Assembly (NCBI GenBank): GCA_009917545.1
Contig: QZDW01000001.1
Coordinates: forward strand, 1-64,000
DNA length: 64,000 nucleotides
Direction of reading: 5' to 3'
Source: a bacterium 1XD42-76
GTDB taxonomy: Bacteria > Bacillota > Clostridia > Lachnospirales > Lachnospiraceae
The notes beneath the pieces are model-generated. The model did not search any database. It was not told the origin of the DNA and saw only the letters and a program-made list of their open reading frames with translations. Both the position numbers and the translations under genes were made by a program. Shown here piece after piece: positions 17,913 through 26,479 of this stretch; the first letter of the stretch is position 1; every line of letters begins with the position of its first letter.

Positions 17913-18809
17913 TTGAAAAAGGAAAACGGAATGCAGACGGATGATTTTTCAATGGTTCCGGCAAAATCCTACTGGTCTGATGTAGGAAGACGGTTCATGA
18001 AAAACAAGATTGCCCTTTTAGGGGCCATGATTCTGGGTATTATCATGTTTCTTTGCGCCGCAGCGCCCCTGTTTACCCAATATGACCCGGTAAAGGATAT
18101 GGTTCTTATGGATATGCTGCTTCCTCCGGGTTCTCCCGGACATATTCTGGGGACGGATGATTACGGAAGGGATATCTTTTCCAGGCTCCTTTACGGTGGA
18201 AGGACCTCTGTCCTGACGGGTGTGTCGGTAGCTGTTGTGTCCGCGGTCATCGGTGTGACACTGGGGTGTGTCAGCGGATACTTCGGCGGATGGATTGACA
18301 ATCTCATTATGCGGTTTACGGATATTATGATGTCCTTCCCGTTTCTGATTATCGCGATTGCGATCATGGCCGCACTCGGTTCCAGTCAGAAAAATATTGT
18401 AATCGCCCTGGCGATCGTGAGCTGGCCGCGGTTTGCCCGGCTGACGAGAGGGCAGGTCTTAAGCATCAGGACGCAGGAATATGTGGAGGCCGCTAATACA
18501 GCAGGCTTTGGAGATGCCAGAATTATGTTTAACCACATTCTACCCAACTGCATGGGGCCGATCATTGTACAGCTTACGCTGGCAGTGGGAAGTGCGATTC
18601 TCTCGGCAGCCAGCTTAAACTTTCTCGGACTTGGTGTGGACGCTTCGCTTCCTGACTGGGGGGTTATGCTGAATCAGGGACGGAATTATCTTCAGACGGC
18701 GTCCTGGCTGACGACTATCCCCGGAATTGCGATTTCTCTCACGGTACTTGCGGTGAACTGGATTGGCGACGGGCTGCGGGACGCCTTCGACCCACGTCTT
18801 CGGGTGTAA
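17913..18809 (+). CDS. ABC importer permease, OppC/DppC type
   Basis: About 298 residues. The N-terminal cytoplasmic stretch (SYWSDVGRRFMKNKIALLGA) and LGTDDYGRDIFSRLLYGGR are hallmarks of OppC. The EAA motif is EYVEAANTAGFGDARIMF. No ATG fits the start: AAGGGGG followed eight bases later by TTG at 17913 is the best site, with GTG 17904 or ATG 17931 as alternatives. Partner of the OppB-type permease. Confidence 0.9.
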   Translation: MKKENGMQTDDFSMVPAKSYWSDVGRRFMKNKIALLGAMILGIIMFLCAAAPLFTQYDPVKDMVLMDMLLPPGSPGHILGTDDYGRDIFSRLLYGGRTSVLTGVSVAVVSAVIGVTLGCVSGYFGGWIDNLIMRFTDIMMSFPFLIIAIAIMAALGSSQKNIVIALAIVSWPRFARLTRGQVLSIRTQEYVEAANTAGFGDARIMFNHILPNCMGPIIVQLTLAVGSAILSAASLNFLGLGVDASLPDWGVMLNQGRNYLQTASWLTTIPGIAISLTVLAVNWIGDGLRDAFDPRLRV

Positions 18810-18821
18810 AGGAGAGAGCTT

Positions 18822-19805
18822 ATGGGAAATGATTTTATTATTGATGTAGAAAACCTCAGGACGCATTTTCACACGCCGGAGGGAATCGTGAAATCGGTAG
18901 ACGGCGTATCGTTCGCCATCGAACGCGGAAAAACGATGGCCCTGGTGGGTGAATCGGGCTGTGGAAAGACACAGACCTCGTTGTCCTTAATCCGGCTTCT
19001 GGCACCCACAGCAAAAGTGTCTGCAGACAAAATCATCATTGACGGGAAGGAAACAAAAGATTATACGAAAGAGCAGGCAAGAGGAATCCGGGGGAAGGAT
19101 ATTTCCGTTATCTTTCAGGAGCCAATGACGTCCCTGAATCCGGTTTACCGGATCAAAAGACAGATTGAGGAGATGATTAAGCTCCATGAGCCGGGGCTTT
19201 CCGGTGCAGAGATCCATGAAAGAGCAGTTGATATATTGACGCGGGTCGGGATTCCGGAACCGGAGGAGAGGCTCAGAGTGTTTCCCCATCAGCTTTCCGG
19301 AGGCCTCAGACAGAGGGTGATGATTGCCATTGCACTGGCCAGCAATCCGAAGCTTTTGATTGCAGACGAGCCCACGACAGCTCTGGATGTCACGATACAA
19401 GCGCAGATCATTGAGCTGTTAAAACGCATTCAGAAGGAGATGCAGATGTCAATTCTCCTGATTACACATGATTTTGGCGTTGTCTCCCAGCTGGCCGATG
19501 AAGTGTCTGTCATGTATGCAGGAAAGATCGTGGAGCAGGGCAGCATAAAAGATGTGTTTGAAGATCCCTGGCATCCTTACACGAAAATGTTAATCATGTC
19601 CATTCCAGGGATTAAGGTAAAACGGGGCGGGCGTCTGGAAACGATTGAGGGAGCGGTTCCCAATCCGCTTAATTTCCCCCCGGGCTGCCGGTTCTACCCG
19701 AGATGCCCGTATGCCGACGAACGATGTAAAAGAGAAGAGCCGAAGCAGATAAAGACCGGAGGCAGGATGGTAAGCTGCTTTAAAAAGGAGGTGGCAGGAG
19801 CATGA
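18822..19805 (+). CDS. ABC importer ATPase, OppD/DppD type
   Basis: 327 residues. Walker A GESGCGKT at 43-50, signature LSGGLRQRVMIA, Walker [14 protein letters not shown]-loop LLITHDFGVV, and the C-terminal Cys-containing oligopeptide-ATPase tail (FPPGCRFYPRCPYADERC), which binds an iron-sulfur cluster in some relatives. All catalytic motifs are intact. It overlaps the next ATPase by ATGA. Confidence 0.93.
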   Translation: MGNDFIIDVENLRTHFHTPEGIVKSVDGVSFAIERGKTMALVGESGCGKTQTSLSLIRLLAPTAKVSADKIIIDGKETKDYTKEQARGIRGKDISVIFQEPMTSLNPVYRIKRQIEEMIKLHEPGLSGAEIHERAVDILTRVGIPEPEERLRVFPHQLSGGLRQRVMIAIALASNPKLLIADEPTTALDVTIQAQIIELLKRIQKEMQMSILLITHDFGVVSQLADEVSVMYAGKIVEQGSIKDVFEDPWHPYTKMLIMSIPGIKVKRGGRLETIEGAVPNPLNFPPGCRFYPRCPYADERCKREEPKQIKTGGRMVSCFKKEVAGA

Positions 19806-20770
19806 CGCAGGAAAATTTGCTGGAGATTCAAGATCTGGAAGTTCGTTTTCCCATCAAAAAAGGGATTCTGCAGAGGACGACCGGATATGTACGTGCTGTG
19901 GATCACATCTCCTTTTCCATTAAAAAATGCGAGACTCTGGGGCTGGTCGGCGAATCGGGATGCGGAAAGACGACCACAGGCCGGGCCATACTGCGTTTAA
20001 ATACCCCCACAGGCGGAGAGATCCTCTATCAGGGGCAAAATCTTCTGGACAAGAGTACATCAGACTTTCGCACGATGAGAAAAGACTTGCAGATTATTTT
20101 CCAGGATCCCTATTCCTCGCTAAATCCACGACAGACCGTCAAAAGTCTCCTCAGCGAAGTGTTGACGATAAAGTGCGGCCATTCCAAAAGTGAGGCGGCT
20201 GAAAAGACAGGAGAGCTTTTGCAGCAGGTTGGATTAAGCCCTATGTATGCCTCCCGATACCCACACGAGTTCTCCGGAGGACAGAGGCAGAGAATTGCCA
20301 TCGCGAGGGCCCTTGCCCTGACGCCGGAATTCATCGTCTGCGATGAAGCCGTATCAGCTCTGGATGTTTCCATCCAGTCCCAGATTATTAATCTTTTGAT
20401 GGATTTAAAAAGTACCTACCAGATGACCTACCTGTTTATTTCCCATGCCCTTAATGTCGTTCAGCATATCAGCGACCGGGTGGCAGTAATGTATCTGGGG
20501 AAGATTGTCGAGATGGCAGAGACAGATGAATTGTTCTCTCATCCGGCTCATCCGTATACGCAGGCACTGTTATCTGCTGTGCCGATTCTGTCCGGACGGG
20601 AAACGGGACAACGGATCCTTTTAAAGGGAGAGGTGCCGGGAGCTGCACATATTCCTCTAGGCTGCCGCTTCCACACCAGGTGCCCCTATGCAGAGGACAG
20701 ATGTAAGAAAGAAGAGCCTGCGTTCAGGGAAATCGGTCCCGGACATATGGCAGCCTGTCACAAGATATAG
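19802..20770 (+). CDS. ABC importer ATPase, OppF/DppF type
   Basis: 322 residues. Walker A GESGCGKT at 50-57, signature [15 protein letters not shown], Walker [13 protein letters not shown] and tail [16 protein letters not shown]. Two small departures from the family are visible: the usual DEP is DEA, and the switch region is SHALNVV in place of SHDLSVV. The catalytic Glu and His remain. Last gene of the amidohydrolase/importer operon. Confidence 0.92.
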   Translation: MTQENLLEIQDLEVRFPIKKGILQRTTGYVRAVDHISFSIKKCETLGLVGESGCGKTTTGRAILRLNTPTGGEILYQGQNLLDKSTSDFRTMRKDLQIIFQDPYSSLNPRQTVKSLLSEVLTIKCGHSKSEAAEKTGELLQQVGLSPMYASRYPHEFSGGQRQRIAIARALALTPEFIVCDEAVSALDVSIQSQIINLLMDLKSTYQMTYLFISHALNVVQHISDRVAVMYLGKIVEMAETDELFSHPAHPYTQALLSAVPILSGRETGQRILLKGEVPGAAHIPLGCRFHTRCPYAEDRCKKEEPAFREIGPGHMAACHKI

Positions 20771-20807
20771 TTTAGGTAAAAACAGAATCCGTTTTATACG
20801 AAACAAA

Positions 20808-20848
20808 ATCCGGGGCGCCGCAAGCCAGACCATTGCGGCACCCCGGAT
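20808..20848. terminator. Bidirectional terminator between convergent genes
   Basis: ATCCGGGG-C-GCCGCAA (20808-20823) pairs with TTGCGGC-A-CCCCGGAT (20833-20848). It lies between the stop of the OppF-type gene and the stop of the minus-strand DUF4397 gene. A T-rich stretch follows on the minus strand. Confidence 0.7.
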
Positions 20849-20871
20849 CGTCCTTCACAGGTCAAAAGGGC

Positions 20872-21879
20872 CTAATAGATGAGATCACTTTCTAACGGCA
20901 GAAGCTGTAAGGACGGGAACTGATAGGCAAGGCCGATGACATACAGTGTATATGTCACACCATTCATCACATTGAGCGTTTTGGAATCCATGATAACGAT
21001 ACGCGTATTATTGCATTCCACGTAGGAGCTGCCTATGATAATGGAACTTCCGTTTGAGCAGGGTAGTGCCTCAGATACGGAAAACTGGTAGGTTCCCTGA
21101 CGGACAGAGCTGTAGCCTGTGACGTCGAGACGGCCGACATTCTGGAAGAGACGCCCGTATCCGGAGAGGAAAATATCCACAGCCCCACTGTTAGGTGACA
21201 GATTGACGGCACGCAGGCAGGCAGAATTCCGATAGTTGCAGGGACTGTCCGTAAGGGTAAACAGGGTAATACCGGAACCGTCATTGATGATGGATACCGT
21301 GTAAGTGTTCTGTCCGGAGAAATTGATATATCTCTGGAACAGGGTACGCCCGGTCTGAGAATTCGTAACCGTCACCAATGTGCTCTGGCTGCTGTTTTCC
21401 AGATAATAGGGGGTATAGTTGCCAAACTGCATATTGTTGATCACCGTACGGTTTCCCAGCCTCACAGTGAGCGCTGGCTGATTGACGGCTGCATGGAGGA
21501 ACCGTACGCTGGCATTCTGATTGGAGGAACCGGAGCCACAGTTAATACATCCGCCCTGTCCTGGAATGATAATCACCGAATTGTTGTTTCCGCCAGAACC
21601 GGACGGCGGTCCCCAGGAGGGCGTATCCGGGGAGATGGGGAAATATCCGGGAGAGTTATTACCACCAGAACCGGACGGCGGTCCCCAGGAAGGCGTATCC
21701 GGGGAAATGGGGAAATATCCGGGAGAGTCGTTTCCACCAGAGCCGGACGGCGGTCCCCAGGAGGGCGTATCCGGAGAAATGGGGGCAAAGCCGGGGGAGC
21801 CGGCTTCCGTTATATGCGCTATATCCGTATTCTCTGAAACAGAGGAAGAAACATTCAGTCCGTTTTTGTCAATATACAT
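20872..21879 (-). CDS. DUF4397 protein with N-terminal Pro/Ser/Gly tandem repeats
   Basis: 335 residues. After a short N-terminus come three 24-residue repeats rich in Pro, Ser and Gly (core ISPDTPSWGPPSGSGGN), then a Cys-containing linker (GQGGCINCGSGSS) and a DUF4397 beta-sandwich domain beginning ASVRFLHAAVNQPALTVRLG and ending near YQFPSLQLLP. No signal peptide is visible. Start ATG 21879 has AAAGGA six bases upstream; upstream in-frame ATGs at 21885 and 21939 are less likely. DUF4397 domains are mostly cell-surface modules. Position next to spoVA genes and lack of a secretion signal hint at a spore coat or exosporium protein, which is inference. Confidence 0.8.
   Translation of the reverse strand: MYIDKNGLNVSSSVSENTDIAHITEAGSPGFAPISPDTPSWGPPSGSGGNDSPGYFPISPDTPSWGPPSGSGGNNSPGYFPISPDTPSWGPPSGSGGNNNSVIIIPGQGGCINCGSGSSNQNASVRFLHAAVNQPALTVRLGNRTVINNMQFGNYTPYYLENSSQSTLVTVTNSQTGRTLFQRYINFSGQNTYTVSIINDGSGITLFTLTDSPCNYRNSACLRAVNLSPNSGAVDIFLSGYGRLFQNVGRLDVTGYSSVRQGTYQFSVSEALPCSNGSSIIIGSSYVECNNTRIVIMDSKTLNVMNGVTYTLYVIGLAYQFPSLQLLPLESDLIY
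21583..21798 (-). repeat. Three 72-bp tandem repeats within the DUF4397 gene
   Basis: Three near-identical 72-bp units encode the 24-residue Pro/Ser/Gly repeats. Units two and three differ at only a few positions, so copy number may vary between strains. Confidence 0.9.
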
Positions 21880-22039
21880 AGACATTCCTTTCAGTTTGAT
21901 TGCTGATGCAAACGGTATGATGTATCTTATGCGGAACATGCGCTACAGGTTCTGATTCTTTGAGGAATATGCCAGATCTCATCACAAAAAAGGAAAAAAT
22001 TTGAAAGCTTCATGTTATAAGTGTATATCGGGAAAAGCT

Positions 22040-22068
22040 GTTTATTTTTCAGAAATCGGCTTATACTA
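22040..22068 (+). promoter_or_regulatory. Possible sigma-F/G promoter for spoVAD-spoVAE
   Basis: GTTTA (22040-22044), 17-base spacer and TATACTA (22062-22068) resemble forespore sigma-G promoters (GHATR / CATNHTA). spoVA genes are forespore-expressed in Bacillus and Clostridium. Match is partial. Confidence 0.35.
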
Positions 22069-22120
22069 AGGACAGATCGTTGAAACGATATTCGCAGATT
22101 TTTGAGGAGGTAACAGGCAT

Positions 22121-23179
22121 ATGAACGGTGAAAACAGTTCTGCGGACGGCTTAAAAAAGCTTCGCGGTAAAGCGAGCCTCTGCTTTGGTGAGCCGCCCTT
22201 TATCCTGGCGGCTGCCTCTGTTGTAGGAAAAAAGGAAGGTGAAGGGCCGCTCGGCGAATGCTTCGACCGGATTGAGATGGACTCTATGTTGGGCCAGAAA
22301 ACATGGGAACAGGCGGAGAGCGAGCTTCAGACGAGAACATCGAAGCTGGCAATCGAAAAAAGCGGCTTAAAAAAAGAAGATATCCGCTATTATTTCGGCG
22401 GCGACCTGCTGGCACAGCTGATTGCAACCTCATTTGGCAGTATGGACCTTGAATTTCCTATGTTTGGTATTTACGGGGCCTGCTCCACAATGGGGGAAGC
22501 GATGGGGCTTGGCGCCATGACGGTGGATGGAGGTTTTGCTGAGCACGTGATTGTGACAGCTTCCAGCCATTTCGCCTCAGCAGAAAAGCAGTTCCGTTTC
22601 CCTCTGGAATACGGAAACCAGAGGCCCTATTCGGCGACCTGGACTGTGACAGGCTGCGGTTCTGTGATTCTGTCAAAAAGAAACAGCGGCGGAAAGCCGC
22701 TCGCCAGGATAACCGGTATGACAACCGGAAAAATCATAGACATGCAGTTCAAGGATTCCATGAATATGGGAGCTGCGATGGCAATGGCTGCGCTTGATAC
22801 AATGGTGCAGAATTTCCGGGATTTTGGGGTAAATGAAACGCATTATGACAAGATCATTACCGGTGATCTCGGACAGGTGGGAAAACGGCTGTTGCTCGAT
22901 TACCTGTTCAAAGCCGGATATGATATTGAAAGCCGCTATATGGACTGTGGGATTGAGATTTTCGACGAGCAGACACAGGATACCCACGCCGGAGGAAGCG
23001 GATGCGGCTGTTCGGCATCCGTGCTCTGTGGCTATATCCTGCCAAAGATCCGGGACGGTGTGTGGAAACGTGTTCTGTTTCTGCCGACAGGAGCACTGCT
23101 TTCCACGGTCAGCTTTAATGAAGGGCAGAGCGTCCCCGGTATTGCCCATGCAGTCGTCCTGGAGCATATGGAAGGCTGA
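22121..23179 (+). CDS. spoVAD: Stage V sporulation protein AD
   Basis: 352 residues with the SpoVAD thiolase-like fold: GEPPFILAAASVVGKKEGEGPLG at the start, GIYGACSTMGEAMGLGAMTVDGG in the middle, and GSGCGCSASVLCGYILP near the end. SpoVAD is a soluble dipicolinic-acid-binding part of the SpoVA channel used to load and release calcium dipicolinate in spores. GAGGAGG precedes ATG 22121. spoVAC, which usually lies just upstream, is absent here; the upstream neighbour is the opposite-strand DUF4397 gene. Confidence 0.97.
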   Translation: MNGENSSADGLKKLRGKASLCFGEPPFILAAASVVGKKEGEGPLGECFDRIEMDSMLGQKTWEQAESELQTRTSKLAIEKSGLKKEDIRYYFGGDLLAQLIATSFGSMDLEFPMFGIYGACSTMGEAMGLGAMTVDGGFAEHVIVTASSHFASAEKQFRFPLEYGNQRPYSATWTVTGCGSVILSKRNSGGKPLARITGMTTGKIIDMQFKDSMNMGAAMAMAALDTMVQNFRDFGVNETHYDKIITGDLGQVGKRLLLDYLFKAGYDIESRYMDCGIEIFDEQTQDTHAGGSGCGCSASVLCGYILPKIRDGVWKRVLFLPTGALLSTVSFNEGQSVPGIAHAVVLEHMEG

Positions 23180-23287
23180 CAGAAGAAAAGGAAGGGCAGT
23201 CTGATCTGAAAAGTGCAGTCTGATAGCGGGCAGTGTACATGGCGGGCACTGTGCAGGTAACATGACAGAAAGAGGTGAATTTACAGA

Positions 23288-23644
23288 ATGGATTATATAA
23301 GAGCATTTCTCGTCGGAGGTATCATCTGTATGCTGGTACAGATTCTGATGGACAAAACAAAGCTCATGCCGGGACGGATTATGGTGCTTCTGGTGGTAAG
23401 CGGTACCGTACTGGGCTTTCTCGGCCTCTATGAGCCGTTTGCCGAGTGGGCGGGAGCCGGAGCTACGGTGCCGCTTCTGGGCTTTGGCAATACACTGTGG
23501 AAAGGGATTTCGAGGGCAATGTCGGAAGATGGTGCATTGGGAGTCTTTAAGGGAGGCTTTACGGCCAGTGCCGTGGGAATCTCGGGAGCGCTCATTTTTG
23601 GCTATCTGGGATCCGTGATTTTCAAACCGAAAATGAAGAGTTAA
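23288..23644 (+). CDS. spoVAE: Stage V sporulation protein AE (SpoVAEb)
   Basis: A 118-residue membrane protein with about four hydrophobic helices and the family motifs FLVGGIICMLVQILMD and LGFGNTLWKGISRAM. It is an integral part of the SpoVA dipicolinate channel and lies about 110 bases after spoVAD. Start ATG 23288 has GAGGTG upstream. Confidence 0.95.
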   Translation: MDYIRAFLVGGIICMLVQILMDKTKLMPGRIMVLLVVSGTVLGFLGLYEPFAEWAGAGATVPLLGFGNTLWKGISRAMSEDGALGVFKGGFTASAVGISGALIFGYLGSVIFKPKMKS

Positions 23645-23821
23645 AAATGTTAAATCCGTCCGCTTTGAAGTCATGGTACACGTCGTCGGGCACGCTTTAT
23701 ACTCAGCGTGTATTATGGCTCCAAAGCCGTGGACTGACTGAGGCGGGAAGAGAGAAATTACCTGCTCATAAAGTTTTCACTTCAGCGCCATAAAGTTTTT
23801 GAAAAAAATCCTGGAATATAC
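23645..23821. other. Non-coding stretch with small repeats upstream of the PucR-type regulator
   Basis: It contains a short palindrome CACGCT/AGCGTG (about 23690-23709) and two direct copies of CATAAAGTTTT about 22 bases apart (near 23767 and 23789), immediately upstream of the promoter at 23822. They could be regulator sites. No gene is seen. Confidence 0.35.
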
Positions 23822-23850
23822 TTGCATTTTCTTCCGATTATGTATATAAT
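23822..23850 (+). promoter_or_regulatory. Sigma-A promoter of the PucR-type regulator
   Basis: TTGCAT (23822-23827), 17-base spacer, TATAAT (23845-23850), about 65 bases before the GTG start. Confidence 0.75.
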
Positions 23851-23916
23851 TATTGGTTGAAACATTATGTCTTCCAAGTGTAATAGTCGGATTTGTGAGA
23901 CAGGAGGAAGTCTTTC

Positions 23917-25092
23917 GTGGTACAGGTCAGGGATTTGATGAAGCTGCCGGCGCTAAAGGGAGTTGAACTCGTGGCAGGAGCAGGTGGAGATAGCAGAAAA
24001 GTTGAGCATGTGACGGTCATGGAAGTACCGGATATCAAGCAATGGCTCAAGGGAAACGATTTGCTTATCACCAGTTTTTATTCCGTCAGAAAGAGTGAGG
24101 AAGCCCAATGCCGGTTGATTCGTGAATTATCGGATACCTGTTGCTGTGTGGCGGTGAAAACAGGAAAATACGTGGACTGTATTTCAGAGCGCGTAAAGAG
24201 GACGGCCGACGAGTGCGGGCTGCCTGTTTTTGAGATTCCCTTTCATATCGCATATATCGACATCATCGTCAGTGTGATGAATCTGATTTTTGAAGATCGC
24301 GGCAATTCTGAGATTCTCGCCAAGTATGTCAAGGATATCATCTATGAGAACTACAGTGATGAGATCATGATGACGGAACGCGGGCAGCTTCTTGGCCTCG
24401 ATGTCAGAAAGGATTTTTTCGTGGCGGTGACGGTATTTTTTCGCAGAGATTATTCCGCCCCAGAGCAGGAGAAACAATCCCTGCGTTTTTTATGCCAGAG
24501 ACTTTCCAAATATCTGAGCGGCAGCGTTTCTGTAAAGCAGTGCTGTAAGATCCCGTTTTCGGAAGGGCATCTGCTGCTTCTGGTGGGGGAAACCCAGGAA
24601 ATGCTCAGCCATCATGTGAGAAATGGTATCACAGAAAGCCGGATTATGGAGCGCTGGGAAGCAGGTGCAGACAAGCTTTGCTGCGCTGTGGGCCCGGTGC
24701 GAAAGGGAATCGGAGGAATCCGTGACAGTTACAGGGCCTGCTTTCAGGCAATGAATGTGGGAAAAATCCTGTATCCGGATCAATTCCTCTTTTTTTATGA
24801 GCGGATCCGTAATTTCTGTGCGCTCGAGGACCTTCTGGCAGAGGACCGCGGACAGGTCTTTACAGGAATCCTGAAAGCGGTGCAGGGCTATGAGCTGGTG
24901 AACACGCTGGCTGTGTATTATGAATGCGGGGCCAGCCTGGACAAGACAGCGGAACGGATGTTTACACATAAGAATACAGTGAAGTACCGGCTGAACCGGC
25001 TTCAGGAGCAGACGGGCCTGGATCTTAAAAATCCGGGGGACAACTTCCAGCTCTATCTGGCAGTCCTGGCAATGAAGATGGGGAAACAGTAA
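23917..25092 (+). CDS. PucR-family transcriptional regulator
   Basis: 391 residues, GTG start with AGGAGG nine bases upstream. The N-terminal ~125 residues match the PucR purine-catabolism regulatory domain (VRDLMKLPALKGVELVAG, later GNDLLITSFYSV). The C-terminus (around 330-375) is a PucR-type helix-turn-helix (LDKTAERMFTHKNTVKYRL). PucR proteins control breakdown of purines and related ureido compounds in Firmicutes. It stands just upstream of the carbamoylase-dihydroorotase-symporter-pyrKD set and is the likely regulator of that operon; the inducer could be orotate or a pathway intermediate (inference). Confidence 0.88.
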   Translation: MVQVRDLMKLPALKGVELVAGAGGDSRKVEHVTVMEVPDIKQWLKGNDLLITSFYSVRKSEEAQCRLIRELSDTCCCVAVKTGKYVDCISERVKRTADECGLPVFEIPFHIAYIDIIVSVMNLIFEDRGNSEILAKYVKDIIYENYSDEIMMTERGQLLGLDVRKDFFVAVTVFFRRDYSAPEQEKQSLRFLCQRLSKYLSGSVSVKQCCKIPFSEGHLLLLVGETQEMLSHHVRNGITESRIMERWEAGADKLCCAVGPVRKGIGGIRDSYRACFQAMNVGKILYPDQFLFFYERIRNFCALEDLLAEDRGQVFTGILKAVQGYELVNTLAVYYECGASLDKTAERMFTHKNTVKYRLNRLQEQTGLDLKNPGDNFQLYLAVLAMKMGKQ

Positions 25093-25264
25093 GCAGGCCA
25101 GTATATCGGCGTGCCAACTTACGGTAGTTTCTCCAAAAAATTGCAGGAAATCTGTTTTTTGTCAAATGAAACAAAAGTTGACGGAAATATCTTGTTTTTT
25201 TGGATATAGCGTCCCTCTTTGCAATCGTTTATAATGAATATAACAAAGCAGAGGGGGTATTTTT

Positions 25265-26479
25265 ATGGAACATCGGATTTCTGATATCCAGTATTGTGAA
25301 AACCTGTTTAATCGTTTTTATGATATTGGAAGTACAGAATCAGGAGGCGTTACCAGACTTGGATATACGGAGGTAGAAGACTCCATGCACCAGGAGTTTA
25401 TAAGCCTTGGACACGAGCTGGGATGTACGAACTATGAGGATGAGGTCGGAAACACCTACGTAGCAAATTCTCCGGAGGATGGATATTTTCTCATTGGTTC
25501 CCATCTTGATTCCGTTATCAACGGCGGCCGCTATGACGGCGTAGCCGGAATCATTGCCGGGCTTATGGTTCTCAGGTGGGCGAAGGAGGACAATCTGAAG
25601 CTGCCCATCCGCGTCGGGGCCTTCCGCTGTGAAGAATCCAGTAATTTTGGCTGTTGCACGATTGGAAGTGGTCTGATTACAAAGGAGGTGTATAAGCAGG
25701 ACATCGGCGGACTTTGTGCAAAGGACGGGGAAACGCTGGAGTCTGTATTTAAAAGAAAAGGTTACAGCCTGCATCCATCAAGGATTTCCGGTGTACGCAG
25801 GTATCTGGAGTTACATATCGAACAGGGAAAAGTATTAGAGGAATGTCAGACTCCCATCGGCATTGTGGGCACGATTGCCGGGCCCAGAAGGTTCAGGATG
25901 TATTTAAGAGGCATGGCGGAGCATTCCGGAGCGACGCCTATGTTAATGCGCGCAGATGCCCTCTGCGCGGCTGCGGAAATCATTCTGGAGGCCGAGAGAG
26001 TCGGTAAAAAGGAAGCCGTTTACCAGTCTGTGGCAACCGTCGGAGTCGTGGAAAACCATCCGAATGTATTGAACGTGATCCCGGGTGAGGTTGAGCTCGG
26101 CGTTGACATCAGAGGAATTGAGGTAAGCAGCTTAAACAGGATGGAAAAGGATATACGGGAATCAGCAGAGCAGATTTGCAGAAGACGCGGCGTGGAATAT
26201 CTTGACGAAAAGATCAGTGAGATTCCGCCGATTGATATGAGCGATACGGTTCAGTTAGGTCTTGAGCAGGCCGCGAAACGGCTCGGCATCATGAGCCGCA
26301 GGATGCTCAGCGGAGCTGGACATGATGCCATGTCATTTGCCGGTATCTGTGAGAGCGGAATGGTTTTCATTCCGTGTCTTAAGGGCATTTCCCACAACCG
26401 TACAGAGTTCGCGGCCATCGTGAACATCTGCGACGGCGCCAGGGTGATCTATGAATATCTGAAAGGAGAGACAGCATGA
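25265..26479 (+). CDS. M20-family carbamoylase (allantoate/N-carbamoyl-amino-acid amidohydrolase type), candidate N-carbamoyl-L-aspartate hydrolase
   Basis: 404 residues of the Zn/Mn-dependent hydantoinase/carbamoylase family: GSHLDSV, GRYDGVAGI, AFRCEESSNFGC, LELHIEQGKVLE, GAGHDAM and GISHNRTEF give the expected metal and substrate residues. Known members split allantoate, ureidoglycolate or N-carbamoyl amino acids to ammonia, CO2 and an amino product. Its operon partner is a true dihydroorotase, whose reverse product is N-carbamoylaspartate, so I infer ureidosuccinase activity giving aspartate. GAGGGGG precedes ATG 25265. A -10 box TATAAT (25230-25235) lies just upstream with a poor -35, suggesting activator-dependent transcription. 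Confidence 0.8.
   Translation: MEHRISDIQYCENLFNRFYDIGSTESGGVTRLGYTEVEDSMHQEFISLGHELGCTNYEDEVGNTYVANSPEDGYFLIGSHLDSVINGGRYDGVAGIIAGLMVLRWAKEDNLKLPIRVGAFRCEESSNFGCCTIGSGLITKEVYKQDIGGLCAKDGETLESVFKRKGYSLHPSRISGVRRYLELHIEQGKVLEECQTPIGIVGTIAGPRRFRMYLRGMAEHSGATPMLMRADALCAAAEIILEAERVGKKEAVYQSVATVGVVENHPNVLNVIPGEVELGVDIRGIEVSSLNRMEKDIRESAEQICRRRGVEYLDEKISEIPPIDMSDTVQLGLEQAAKRLGIMSRRMLSGAGHDAMSFAGICESGMVFIPCLKGISHNRTEFAAIVNICDGARVIYEYLKGETA

Noticed and set aside
21521-21955. Plus-strand open frame opposite the DUF4397 repeats
   Set aside because: Low-complexity shadow of the Pro/Ser/Gly repeats, with no start context. The DUF4397 domain is on the minus strand.
22673-23674. 333-codon minus-strand frame over spoVAD/spoVAE
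   Set aside because: It lies opposite two clear sporulation genes and has atypical composition.
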